The translations under genes and the position numbers were made by a program. From positions 1-64,000 of the forward strand of contig JAKQFH010000012.1 in assembly GCA_029556265.1 (NCBI GenBank): DNA of 64,000 nt, in the 5' to 3' direction. The stretch is from Chloroflexota bacterium (lineage in GTDB: Bacteria > Chloroflexota > Anaerolineae > Anaerolineales > Anaerolineaceae). The stretch's first letter is position 1, and the number at the start of each line of letters is the position of its first letter. Of the stretch, positions 1 through 7,761 are shown in pieces. Under the pieces are notes generated by a model that saw only the letters and a list, made by a program, of their open reading frames with translations, made no database searches and was not told where the DNA came from.

Positions 1-1766
1 CTTTTTTGGCGTGCGGATTCAACGATTGTATAAAAGCTAACAGGATGATCCAGACTGATATAGGTCGAAGCTGGATATAAATAGATCTCCGACCCTTCAA
101 CATTGAAAATATCCGTAAACACGGCGTTCAAGGCTTTTTTCTCTGACACCTGGCTAATAAGCAAGCTGATCAGCTTATCACTGATAATGAAATCTTCAGC
201 ACTTGAAACTTCAGCCAGGTTACGGTTACGGATATCAAGGATCTCGCTGACAATCGAAAAACAGTAATTTGGATTATGCGCCGAGATGTCGCGAAGGTGA
301 AGTAAAGTTATCAATGTTTTGGAATCGGCGACCTGAATTGGCAAGTAATCTTTGTAACTGACAATTATGATGTGATTAAACTTGGAGAAATCCAGAGTGT
401 CCAACATCTGCCGATCAGTGGTAACGCCATTGCGAAAGAGAACTTTTGACCTTTTTAATTTGAGGTCTCCCCATAAAGCATCTTGTCTGACCAGATCAAT
501 ATTGGCTATCACCAGGATGCTTGACCTGGAGCCCAGGTAATTGTCCAATTCTCTCAGGATCTTGGCAGCATGGCGATTCCAACCCAACATCAGCACTCTT
601 TCACTTCTTTTTGGAAACTCCTTTTTATTTTTTATGGCTTTCGGATCAAGTAATTCGACTTGATCTCCGGAGAGGCAGATCTTGTTATCATCCTCAGCAA
701 TCAAAAAAACCTGATCACCAGCTTCAATCACTGTACCCATTGGTGGATTTAACTGAGGGGCCTGTCCAAGTCTTTGGATTCCCAAAACAGCATTCTTCTC
801 AAAGAGGTTTAATATCTCCCCAAAGGTTTTTCCCTCCAGGTCCGGGTGTGTAAAGAAATATATCTCATCACCTGAGAAATCCAGAAGATCGGTATAGATC
901 AAAGAAAGACCGGGTTGGTGACAGGTCTGAGCTACCACCCTAGCCACAATATCCTCAGTCAACAACCACTCCACTTCATCGCCCCCAACGACCTGGGCAA
1001 CGGCATAATTATTACCATTTCTGAGCTCAGCCACTATATGGTATTTGGTGCCCGGGGGAACGGGAGTCCGCTTGATCGCCAGGACTGTTTTCAACACTTC
1101 AGCATCCGGGTCCTCAATGCCTGGTGAGAGGATAATAATAGACTTGCTAGTCGCCAAACTTAATAATGCCAGCGATGAAACCTCCATCGGTGATCCGGTT
1201 CGGCAAACAATGTGCGTGTGACCAATATTGTGCACCCTTTCACGAATTTGCTGTTCCATCAAGCTTTTATTCTCATCCCCCATAATGACTATGCACCTCT
1301 TGGCTTGATTGAAATTCGCCAAACAAAGTTCTTCCACAATAGTAAACACCTGGTCATTCCAGCCTAGAATAACCGTATGACCCTTCTCAATCACCTTGGA
1401 TCGACCCTGGCTAAGCGCTTCAAGGCGACCTTGAAGGCCATTGTTGATAACGCTAATCAATGCACTGATGATAAAAATACCACCCAACGTTACAAAAAGC
1501 ATGATCAGGCGAAATCCCCATCCTTGATCACCACCCATAGTGCCAGGATCAAGTGCACGCATAAGGCTCATCCAAAGAGCATCACTCATCTTCGGCACGT
1601 CCTCACCAGCTGGTGATATTCGTAATAAGACCAATATTACCGCTGCAATAAAAACAATAAGAAATGAAACAATCGCTAACCAGAAGAGCAGGACACCAGG
1701 ACCCCGTGAAAACATGTTGTCAATTTTGTATTGGAGTTTGTCTTTGTGTGTGATCTTTTCATCCAT
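1..1766 (-). CDS. CASTOR/POLLUX-type ion channel with TrkA-N-like domains (3' end outside window)
   Basis: About 588 residues are readable without a stop and the frame runs off the left edge, so the C-terminus is missing. The start is the ATG at 1766, preceded by AAGGAG at good spacing. Two membrane segments are visible (roughly residues 24-46 and 94-115). Between them is a pore-like stretch, RALDPGTMGGDQGW, typical of bacterial relatives of the plant CASTOR/POLLUX/DMI1 channels. The soluble remainder contains two Rossmann-like nucleotide-binding units, starting near VILGWNDQ (about residue 135) and VLMLGWNRHAA (about residue 385), as in RCK/TrkA-N domains that gate channels. The family conducts cations, and the bacterial role is unknown. 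Codon use is clearly more AT-rich than in genes right of the tRNA at 2463, suggesting a different origin. Family assignment is good; ion specificity cannot be read. Confidence 0.8.
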   Translation of the reverse strand, partial: MDEKITHKDKLQYKIDNMFSRGPGVLLFWLAIVSFLIVFIAAVILVLLRISPAGEDVPKMSDALWMSLMRALDPGTMGGDQGWGFRLIMLFVTLGGIFIISALISVINNGLQGRLEALSQGRSKVIEKGHTVILGWNDQVFTIVEELCLANFNQAKRCIVIMGDENKSLMEQQIRERVHNIGHTHIVCRTGSPMEVSSLALLSLATSKSIIILSPGIEDPDAEVLKTVLAIKRTPVPPGTKYHIVAELRNGNNYAVAQVVGGDEVEWLLTEDIVARVVAQTCHQPGLSLIYTDLLDFSGDEIYFFTHPDLEGKTFGEILNLFEKNAVLGIQRLGQAPQLNPPMGTVIEAGDQVFLIAEDDNKICLSGDQVELLDPKAIKNKKEFPKRSERVLMLGWNRHAAKILRELDNYLGSRSSILVIANIDLVRQDALWGDLKLKRSKVLFRNGVTTDRQMLDTLDFSKFNHIIIVSYKDYLPIQVADSKTLITLLHLRDISAHNPNYCFSIVSEILDIRNRNLAEVSSAEDFIISDKLISLLISQVSEKKALNAVFTDIFNVEGSEIYLYPASTYISLDHPVSFYTIVESARQK

Positions 1767-2462
1767 ATTTACTCCTTTCTTGTCAGTGATGTCGGTGATT
1801 TGTGCCAAAAATGGTCTCTTTGTGTTAATTATCAGGCTATATCGCATGAAGTTGGTGTTTTAAGCCTTGGTGGTATCAGCTTTGTTTTTCTTTCGAAAAG
1901 ACTCCTTAGGTAAACCTATCACTAAGTTTACTTCTCCCGTCACTATTAAAAATATACTATAAAAGGCGAATTTAGGTGAAGTTGAGGGACAAACGATTCG
2001 ATTATGTTGTGAGATGAATGTGTATCGTCTTAGTTCGAGAATTCGTAAATAGAAAATTCCTTCAACTAAATACTGTGATGTATTGGCTCCTTAGTCAACC
2101 TTTTAACCGGATCATTGCCAGTCAAGATAAAAGTCATGAAGAATCGAGAATACACGGTTGAAGAACGTAAAGCTATCCGAGACCGACTTGAAGCAGGGAA
2201 AAAGGCTAAACAGAAGAATCTTGAACTTGAAACTCTGGAAATCGTCGATTTATTAAAATCACAACCTGTTGCATGAGAATGATGAGCATGTCGTCACTAA
2301 CAGTAAACGAATTTATATGTTCAAATACGGTTACTAAATAACCAAAGTTTATGAGAAGAATCTTTTCAGATCCAAAGGATTATATACAAATAGATCAGAA
2401 AACCCAATAAGGTTGAATCAAATACATCGAGTGAAAGTGGAATAATTCCATTAAACAAAACA
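1767..2462. other. AT-rich spacer between the channel gene and tRNA(CAU)
   Basis: Nearly 700 bases with no large gene. The composition is clearly more AT-rich than the rest of the window. It holds the Shine-Dalgarno of the channel gene at its left end and one short open frame on the plus strand (2136-2276). No integrase, transposase, inverted repeat or tRNA-fragment repeat was recognised. Confidence 0.6.
2136..2276 (+). CDS. possible 46-residue charged protein, unknown
   Basis: ATG at 2136 to TGA at 2276 encodes a short, highly charged, Lys/Glu-rich and probably helical peptide that begins MKNREYTVEERKAI and ends DLLKSQPVA. There is no clear Shine-Dalgarno and no recognisable family. It is the only plausible frame in a ~700-base AT-rich spacer. 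It could be a chance frame or a remnant of a larger gene, so confidence is low. Confidence 0.3.
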   Translation: MKNREYTVEERKAIRDRLEAGKKAKQKNLELETLEIVDLLKSQPVA

Positions 2463-2534
2463 TGGCGAGGCTGGGATTTGAACCCAGAACCAATGGCTTA
2501 TGAGTCCACTGCTCCACCGTTGAGCTACCTCGCC
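2463..2534 (-). tRNA. tRNA with CAU anticodon (Met, or Ile2 if the wobble C is modified)
   Basis: A 72-nt cloverleaf reads on the minus strand. The acceptor arms GGCGAGG and CCTCGCC pair fully, the D-stem is GCTC/GAGC, the anticodon loop is CTCATAA (anticodon CAU), and the T-arm is CTGGG-TTCAAAT-CCCAG. No 3' CCA is encoded. The anticodon stem has one A-G mismatch next to the loop. The acceptor is unlike a bacterial initiator tRNA, which has an unpaired first position, so elongator Met or lysidine-modified Ile are the options. A strong promoter lies just upstream. Confidence 0.9.
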
Positions 2535-2546
2535 CAATGCGCAAAG

Positions 2547-2575
2547 ATATTACCTGATTCAGCCCAAAATGTCAA
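2547..2575 (-). promoter_or_regulatory. sigma70-type promoter of the CAU tRNA
   Basis: On the minus strand TTGACA (2570-2575) and TAATAT (2547-2552) are separated by exactly 17 bases, 12 bases upstream of the mature tRNA 5' end. Confidence 0.8.
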
Positions 2576-2726
2576 CAGAAAGCTCTTCTTCCCAGTTTAT
2601 TATCCTGCATATTGACTGCGCGAGGCCCGTATGACACAAGAAGGTTTTTATATGATTGACATTTCCGACGTGACGAAACACTCTGCTTCCGCGACGCGAA
2701 CCTTGACCAAAAGGCAAAAACAACAA

Positions 2727-2746
2727 GCTCCCCGTCCCCGGGGAGC
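2727..2746 (-). terminator. intrinsic terminator after the serine-palmitoyltransferase-like gene
   Basis: GCTCCCCG and CGGGGAGC form an 8-bp perfect stem with a 4-base loop. On the minus strand it is followed by a T-rich tract, and it lies 25 bases past the stop codon of the gene ending at 2772. Confidence 0.75.
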
Positions 2747-2771
2747 CAGGAATACTTATCTTTCCAGCGTC

Positions 2772-3950
2772 TTAAATCAACCCGACTTCTTTCCCAACTT
2801 TGGCAAAGACGTCCAGCACGTGCTCCAGCTGGCTTTGCGTATGCGTGGCCATGTAGCTCGTGCGTAGCAGCTGCCGTCCGGGCGCTGTGGCCGGGCTGAT
2901 GACCGGATTGACAAACACGCCGCTGTCAAAGAGCAGCCGCCAGGTGCGGAAGGTGGTCTCGTCATCGCCGATAATAATCGGCACAACCGGCGTGCATGAA
3001 TGCCCGGTATCAAAGCCCAATTGGCGCAGGCCCGCCCGCATAAACTCCCCGTTCCGATTTACCATGTCAACGCGTTCCGGCTCTTCCCGCATGATTTGCA
3101 GGGCGGCTAAAACCGTCGCGGTGTTTGCCGGAGGAATGCTGGCGCTGAAAATGAGGCTGCGCGCGTGGTGTTTAATGTAATCAACCACCGCGAAGTCGCC
3201 CGCGATGAAACCACCGATTGAAGCCATGGACTTGCTGAATGTTGACATAATCAAATCAACCTTATCGGTCAGACCAAAATGTGCCGCGGTTCCGCGCCCG
3301 CCGCCCAAAACGCCAAAGGCGTGCGCGTCATCCACCATAAGGCGGGCGCCGTAGCGCTCGCACAAGGCAACCACCTCAGGCAGGGGAACGATATCGCCCT
3401 CCATGCTGAACAGACCGTCCACCACCAGCAATTTACCTTTATCTCCGGGCAGGCTCTTGAGCACGCGTTCAAGATGCTCCATATCGTTATGGCGGAAGCG
3501 CTCAATCTTTCCACCGCTCAACAAAGCCCCGTCGACGATGCTGGCATGGTCTTCTTTGTCAAGAATGACAATATCACTCTTGCCAACCAACGCGCTGATG
3601 GTGCCCAGGTTCACCTGCATACCGGTGGAGAAAACCAAAGCGGCTTCCTTGCCGACCCATTCCGCCAGCTCCCGTTCCAGCGTTTCAATCAGGGTCATGT
3701 TCCCGTTCAAGAAGCGTGAGCCCGTACAGCTGGTTCCATATTCCGCGATAGCGTCCATAGCAGCCTTGCGCACCTTCGGGTGCGTGGTCAGCCCAAGGTA
3801 GTTGTTGGAGCCGCACATGATAATTCGGCGCCCCTCATACAACACTTCCGTACCCTCATTTTTATCCAGGGGAATAAAATAGGGATAAGTACCTTTCTCC
3901 CTGGCTTCGTTTGCGTATTCAAACCCGTAACACTTGTCAAAAAGATCCAT
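2772..3950 (-). CDS. serine palmitoyltransferase-like / alpha-oxoamine synthase (PLP enzyme)
   Basis: 392 residues counted from the ATG at 3950; an in-frame TTG five codons upstream is less likely. Alpha-oxoamine synthases join an acyl-CoA to an amino acid with loss of CO2, using PLP. Visible family features are GSNNYLGL near the N-terminus, GTSCTGSRFLNGN, DHASIVDG, VDGLFSMEGDIVPLP, VDDAHAFGVLG, and STFSKSMASIGG with the Schiff-base lysine at Lys240. FSASIPPA, GVFVNPV and the MATHT near the end match the serine palmitoyltransferase branch better than KBL or BioF. That reaction (serine + palmitoyl-CoA to 3-ketosphinganine) starts sphingolipid synthesis. No other sphingolipid genes are in the window, so the substrate is inferred from sequence resemblance only. 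It is monocistronic, with a terminator at 2727-2746. Confidence 0.8.
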   Translation of the reverse strand: MDLFDKCYGFEYANEAREKGTYPYFIPLDKNEGTEVLYEGRRIIMCGSNNYLGLTTHPKVRKAAMDAIAEYGTSCTGSRFLNGNMTLIETLERELAEWVGKEAALVFSTGMQVNLGTISALVGKSDIVILDKEDHASIVDGALLSGGKIERFRHNDMEHLERVLKSLPGDKGKLLVVDGLFSMEGDIVPLPEVVALCERYGARLMVDDAHAFGVLGGGRGTAAHFGLTDKVDLIMSTFSKSMASIGGFIAGDFAVVDYIKHHARSLIFSASIPPANTATVLAALQIMREEPERVDMVNRNGEFMRAGLRQLGFDTGHSCTPVVPIIIGDDETTFRTWRLLFDSGVFVNPVISPATAPGRQLLRTSYMATHTQSQLEHVLDVFAKVGKEVGLI

Positions 3951-4027
3951 TTCACACTCTTTCAATAATGAAAATAATTGATAGACGAATAGCGCGATTA
4001 TAACCCATCCCGGTTTATTGCAAAAGT

Positions 4028-4056
4028 TTGGCTTATAAGCATGCTATACTTATACC
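4028..4056 (+). promoter_or_regulatory. possible promoter of the LamG-like lipoprotein
   Basis: TTGGCT (4028-4033), 17 bases, then TATACC (4051-4056). An overlapping TATACT at 4045-4050 is a better -10 box but lacks a spaced -35. A GAAGGA ribosome site follows just before the ATG at 4093. Confidence 0.4.
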
Positions 4057-4092
4057 TTACAAAGCCAGGCATATTAAAAGAAGGAACAAGCC

Positions 4093-4923
4093 ATGAAGAA
4101 GACCATCCTCATCATTACCGCGCTTCTGCTCTTAAGCGCCTGCAACATTCCTAACTCCGCCGAACCTACTCAGGATTTGATTGGCACCGCAGTCGCGGTC
4201 GCCCTCACGAACGCGCCAACCAACACCCCAATCCTTTTCACACCCGCTCCACCCACCGCGCAGCCTATCCCTCCGACCGAAACCGCCACGTCGGTCCCCA
4301 CCGAAACGCCAACCGCGACGCCCACCCCAACCCCAACCTTAAACCCGCAAGACCCGGCTCTCCAGTATGGCACCCCCGACAAGGTCGAGAATTTTTCAAC
4401 GGTGACCGGTGCCTGGAATTATGAGGATGACTGGTCAAGCTGGAACGTGCATGACGGCTTCCTTAATATTTACTCCAAAGGCACACCTTATTGGCACAGT
4501 TGGTACACCACCGGCGCGCAAATTAAAAATTTTTACCTTGAAGCCGAACTGACCATGCCCAACTGCTCTGGGAAAGACCGCATCGGTCTGGTATTTCGTC
4601 TGACGGAAGGCAACCGCTTCTACTTTATGGGTCTCACGTGCGACGGCACCTGGGGTTTCAACCGCTACACCGCCTCCAACGCCTCCGAAACTATCCTTCA
4701 ATACCAAACCTCAGACAAAATCCGCCCGGCAAACGAGACCAATCGCATCGGTGTGCTCGCCAACGGGAACAGCTTCGCGTTCTACATCAACGGCGCCCTG
4801 GTTGGCTCGACTACTGATGATACTTACCCCGGCGCTGGCACAACGGGTTTTGTTTCAATGTCGGCTGGCACTGTAAATTTCAAGACCAGCGTGGATGTGC
4901 TGCGCTATTGGGTTCTGCCTTAG
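4093..4923 (+). CDS. lipoprotein with TP-rich linker and concanavalin/LamG-like domain
   Basis: 276 residues. The N-terminus is a lipoprotein signal with lipobox LLSAC (Cys at about residue 17). A Thr/Pro/Ala-rich linker follows (about residues 40-90, with TPTPTPT runs). The C-terminal ~180 residues are rich in aromatics and beta-strand pattern (GAWNYEDDWSSWNVHDGFLNI, RIGLVFRLTEGNRFYFMGL, NRIGVLANGNSFAFYINGAL), typical of LamG or DUF1080 jelly-roll folds that bind or process sugars. It is probably anchored outside the membrane with the domain displayed through the linker. No catalytic residues could be assigned, so the function is unknown. A GAAGGA ribosome site supports the start. Confidence 0.75.
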   Translation: MKKTILIITALLLLSACNIPNSAEPTQDLIGTAVAVALTNAPTNTPILFTPAPPTAQPIPPTETATSVPTETPTATPTPTPTLNPQDPALQYGTPDKVENFSTVTGAWNYEDDWSSWNVHDGFLNIYSKGTPYWHSWYTTGAQIKNFYLEAELTMPNCSGKDRIGLVFRLTEGNRFYFMGLTCDGTWGFNRYTASNASETILQYQTSDKIRPANETNRIGVLANGNSFAFYINGALVGSTTDDTYPGAGTTGFVSMSAGTVNFKTSVDVLRYWVLP

Positions 4924-5010
4924 CTCAGTGAGTTTGGGTCAATCCAGGCGGCGCTGCGAGCTCTTTTGCCGCGCACGCATCAATAGAATAATTGGTGAGG
5001 TGGTTTCAGT

Positions 5011-5769
5011 ATGGATACCGGGTACATGAAAAATGCTCAACTGGACGGCGATTCATTTCTGCTGGAAGGCAGCAATATTGGCGTGGTTCTCTTTCATGGT
5101 CTGACTGCCACAACAGCCGAGGTGCGCCTGCTGGGAGAATACCTGCATGGGCAGGGTTATACCGTCTCAGCCCCACTGCTGCCAGGTCACGGAACCCACC
5201 CCGACGCGCTGAACCGCACCAAATGGCAGGAATGGTATGGGAAAGCGGAAGAAGCTTTCCTCGAAATGCGTCAACGCAGCGCCAGGGTCTTTATCGGCGG
5301 AGAATCCATGGGCGCTTTGCTCGCGCTCCTGATTGCCAGCCGCTACGAGCAGGTTTCAGGCATTGTGCTGGCTGCCCCCGCGCTAAAAATCCGGAAGCTG
5401 AAAGCTGCCTTCGTGCTGCAATATTTCATCGCCCACCTGGATAAACACCAGGCAGAAGACAACCTGCCCTGGAAAGGTTACAACGTCTATCCGGTTAAAA
5501 GCCTGGTCCAATTGGGAATACTTCAGAACGTGGTCAAAGAGGAGCTTCCGGCGGTGAACCAGCCGCTGCGGGTGTTCATCGGCGGGAAAGACAAAAGCGT
5601 GCCGCCCGAAAGTGGAAAAATAATTGTCGAACGGGTTAGCTCTCAGGATAAAAAGCTGGTTTGCATGGAAGAGTCCCCGCATGTGATGCTCCTGGCGCAG
5701 GAGCGCGAGAGCATCTTCGCGGAGACAGGCGCTTTCATCCGGGAACTGGTCAACCTCGCCACGGAGTGA
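5011..5769 (+). CDS. alpha/beta hydrolase, carboxylesterase/monoacylglycerol lipase type
   Basis: 252 residues, without signal peptide, so cytosolic. The oxyanion-hole motif FHGLTATTAEVR comes early. The nucleophile elbow GGESMG contains Ser99, and likely acid and base of the triad are Asp194 (GGKDKSVPP) and His224 (ESPHVML). Length and motif spacing match small bacterial carboxylesterases such as Est30 and monoacylglycerol lipases, which hydrolyse short or medium acyl esters. The natural substrate is unknown. A GGTGAGG stretch lies upstream of the ATG. It stands between two independently promoted units. Confidence 0.85.
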   Translation: MDTGYMKNAQLDGDSFLLEGSNIGVVLFHGLTATTAEVRLLGEYLHGQGYTVSAPLLPGHGTHPDALNRTKWQEWYGKAEEAFLEMRQRSARVFIGGESMGALLALLIASRYEQVSGIVLAAPALKIRKLKAAFVLQYFIAHLDKHQAEDNLPWKGYNVYPVKSLVQLGILQNVVKEELPAVNQPLRVFIGGKDKSVPPESGKIIVERVSSQDKKLVCMEESPHVMLLAQERESIFAETGAFIRELVNLATE

Positions 5770-5850
5770 ACTTTTCCCGGCAGTTAGCCGCGGCCCTCAC
5801 CCGCTCCAAATCGAATACTTTGCAATAATCGCCCATTTTTGCAAAGTTAA

Positions 5851-5879
5851 TTGACGCATATTCCTCGCGCGTGTATACT
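5851..5879 (+). promoter_or_regulatory. sigma70-type promoter of the ABC exporter operon
   Basis: TTGACG (5851-5856), 17-base spacer, TATACT (5874-5879), 55 bases upstream of the exporter's first ATG. It is one of the best-matching promoters in the window. Confidence 0.8.
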
Positions 5880-5934
5880 AATTCTCCGTCTTTGTGTATG
5901 GATTGCTGCCATTATTTAAGCTTGGATAAATTTA

Positions 5935-7761
5935 ATGAAAACAACTGTGTCTGATTACCCGCGGCTTGACCCAAAATCCGTGGTGAAGAGTAAAAACGGT
6001 CTCACCGCTTTATGGCGATTAATGTCTGGCTATCATCGGCATTATCTCGTGGCTGCCTTGATGCTGACGATTTCTGCCACCGCCCGCGCTGGCATTTACC
6101 TGTTTCTGGGTTGGTTTGTGGATCATATTCTAAAGGAAGGCCGCTTCGGAAGCGAACTGCTGCTCTCCGCAGCCGGCTTTATGGGTCTGATACTTATTCA
6201 GGCTACTTCCGGCTTCCTCAGCAACCAGCTGGCTGCCCAAACCGCTGAAAGCAGCACCCGCCGCCTGCGCGACCTGCTCTTCGACCATATCCAGCGCTTG
6301 TCGTTCGCTTATCACGCGGAGGCTAAAACCGGCGACCTGCTCGAACGCGCCTCTTCTGACGTAGATACGCTGCGCCGCTTTATCAGCGACCAGGCAATTG
6401 GCGTGGCGCGTATCATCGCGATTTTTATCATCAACTTCACGGCAATTCTGCAAATTAACACGCGGTTGGCTTTGGTGTCCATCATCATCGTGCCGGTCAC
6501 CCTGGTGGTGTCCATCCTGTTTTTCCGACAGCTGTCCAAAGCTTTTCAAGCTTATCAGGAGCAGGAAGCGGTTATCTCCACCAACCTGCAGGAGAACCTG
6601 AGTGGGGTGCGGGTGGTAAAAGCTTTCGCGCGGCAGGCTTACGAAATTGATAAATTTGAGAGGAATAACTACGAAAAACTCAAACGCGGCCGAAAGCTGA
6701 ATCTGATGCACTCTCTTTTCTGGCCGATTTCAGACACCTTATGCGCGGCGCAGATGATTGGCAGCAACATCATGGCAGCCTTCATGGCAATCGATGGCGT
6801 AATCACCCTTGGCAACTATATGTCTTTCACTGGTTTGCTGGGCTGGTTGATTTGGCCTATCCGCAACCTCGGCCGGCTGATAGTGGATACATCCCGGGCT
6901 CTGGTCTCGCTCAACCGCGTGACGGAAATACTGCGGGTTGCCGAAGAACCGCTCTTCGAAGGCTCTCTCATGCCCGCGGAAGGCGTCCAGGGGAATATCC
7001 GCTTTGAGCATGTGAGTTTCGCGTACGAACAAGACCGCCCCGTCCTGGAAGACATTTCGTTTGAGTGCAAGGCAGGACAGGTGGTGGCGCTGCTTGGCTC
7101 AACTGGTTCAGGGAAGACCTCTCTGGTGAACTTGCTGCCGCGCTTTTATGACGTCACCGACGGCAGCATTCTATTGGACGGCGCCGACCTGCGGGTATAT
7201 CCGCGGCACTACCTGCGTTCGCAAATTGGCATCGTGGAACAGGAGCCTTTCCTTTTCTCCTGCAGCATCCGCGACAACATCACCTATGGAATTACGCGCG
7301 AGGTCAGTCAGGCTGAAATTGAACAGGCAGCCCGGGAAGCGGCTGTCCATGATGTCATTATGGAATTCGCGGATGGCTACGACACATTGGTCGGTGAACG
7401 CGGGGTAACCCTTTCCGGCGGGCAGAAACAGCGCGTGGCAATCGCCCGGACGCTGCTAATTAACCCGAAAATACTCATCCTTGATGATTCAACCTCTTCA
7501 GTGGATATGGAAACCGAGGTGCAAATCCGCCAGGCGCTCCAGTCGTTGATGGAAAACCGCACCACCTTTATCATCGCGCACCGCATCCAAAGCATTATGA
7601 GCGCAGACCTGATTCTGGTCTTCGACCAGGGCAAAATCGTACAATCCGGCAGGCACGAGACGCTGATTCAAGAGCCGGGCATCTATCAAAGTATCTACGA
7701 GATTCAAACGCGCATCGACAGCGCGCTGCAAGAGGAAATTGACCGTGTCCACGTACTATGA
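5935..7761 (+). CDS. ABC exporter half-transporter, subunit with non-canonical catalytic site
   Basis: 608 residues: an N-terminal six-helix exporter domain (about 40-340) fused to an ATPase domain (about 360-590). Walker A is GSTGSGKTS (388-396) and the signature LSGGQ is intact (493-497). Walker B ends in Asp517 followed by Asp518, where a catalytic Glu is expected. The next gene encodes the partner with a canonical Glu but a degenerate signature. Together they would form one dead and one active ATP site, the hallmark of heterodimeric type IV exporters such as BmrC/BmrD and TM287/TM288. Such pumps export drugs, lipids or peptides; the cargo here is unknown. It is the first gene of the operon and overlaps the second. 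Confidence 0.9.
   Translation: MKTTVSDYPRLDPKSVVKSKNGLTALWRLMSGYHRHYLVAALMLTISATARAGIYLFLGWFVDHILKEGRFGSELLLSAAGFMGLILIQATSGFLSNQLAAQTAESSTRRLRDLLFDHIQRLSFAYHAEAKTGDLLERASSDVDTLRRFISDQAIGVARIIAIFIINFTAILQINTRLALVSIIIVPVTLVVSILFFRQLSKAFQAYQEQEAVISTNLQENLSGVRVVKAFARQAYEIDKFERNNYEKLKRGRKLNLMHSLFWPISDTLCAAQMIGSNIMAAFMAIDGVITLGNYMSFTGLLGWLIWPIRNLGRLIVDTSRALVSLNRVTEILRVAEEPLFEGSLMPAEGVQGNIRFEHVSFAYEQDRPVLEDISFECKAGQVVALLGSTGSGKTSLVNLLPRFYDVTDGSILLDGADLRVYPRHYLRSQIGIVEQEPFLFSCSIRDNITYGITREVSQAEIEQAAREAAVHDVIMEFADGYDTLVGERGVTLSGGQKQRVAIARTLLINPKILILDDSTSSVDMETEVQIRQALQSLMENRTTFIIAHRIQSIMSADLILVFDQGKIVQSGRHETLIQEPGIYQSIYEIQTRIDSALQEEIDRVHVL

Noticed and set aside
4260-4345. Tandem DNA repeat in the lipoprotein gene
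   Set aside because: It is the coding sequence of a Thr/Pro-rich linker, as in several other exported proteins here, not a CRISPR or mobile repeat.
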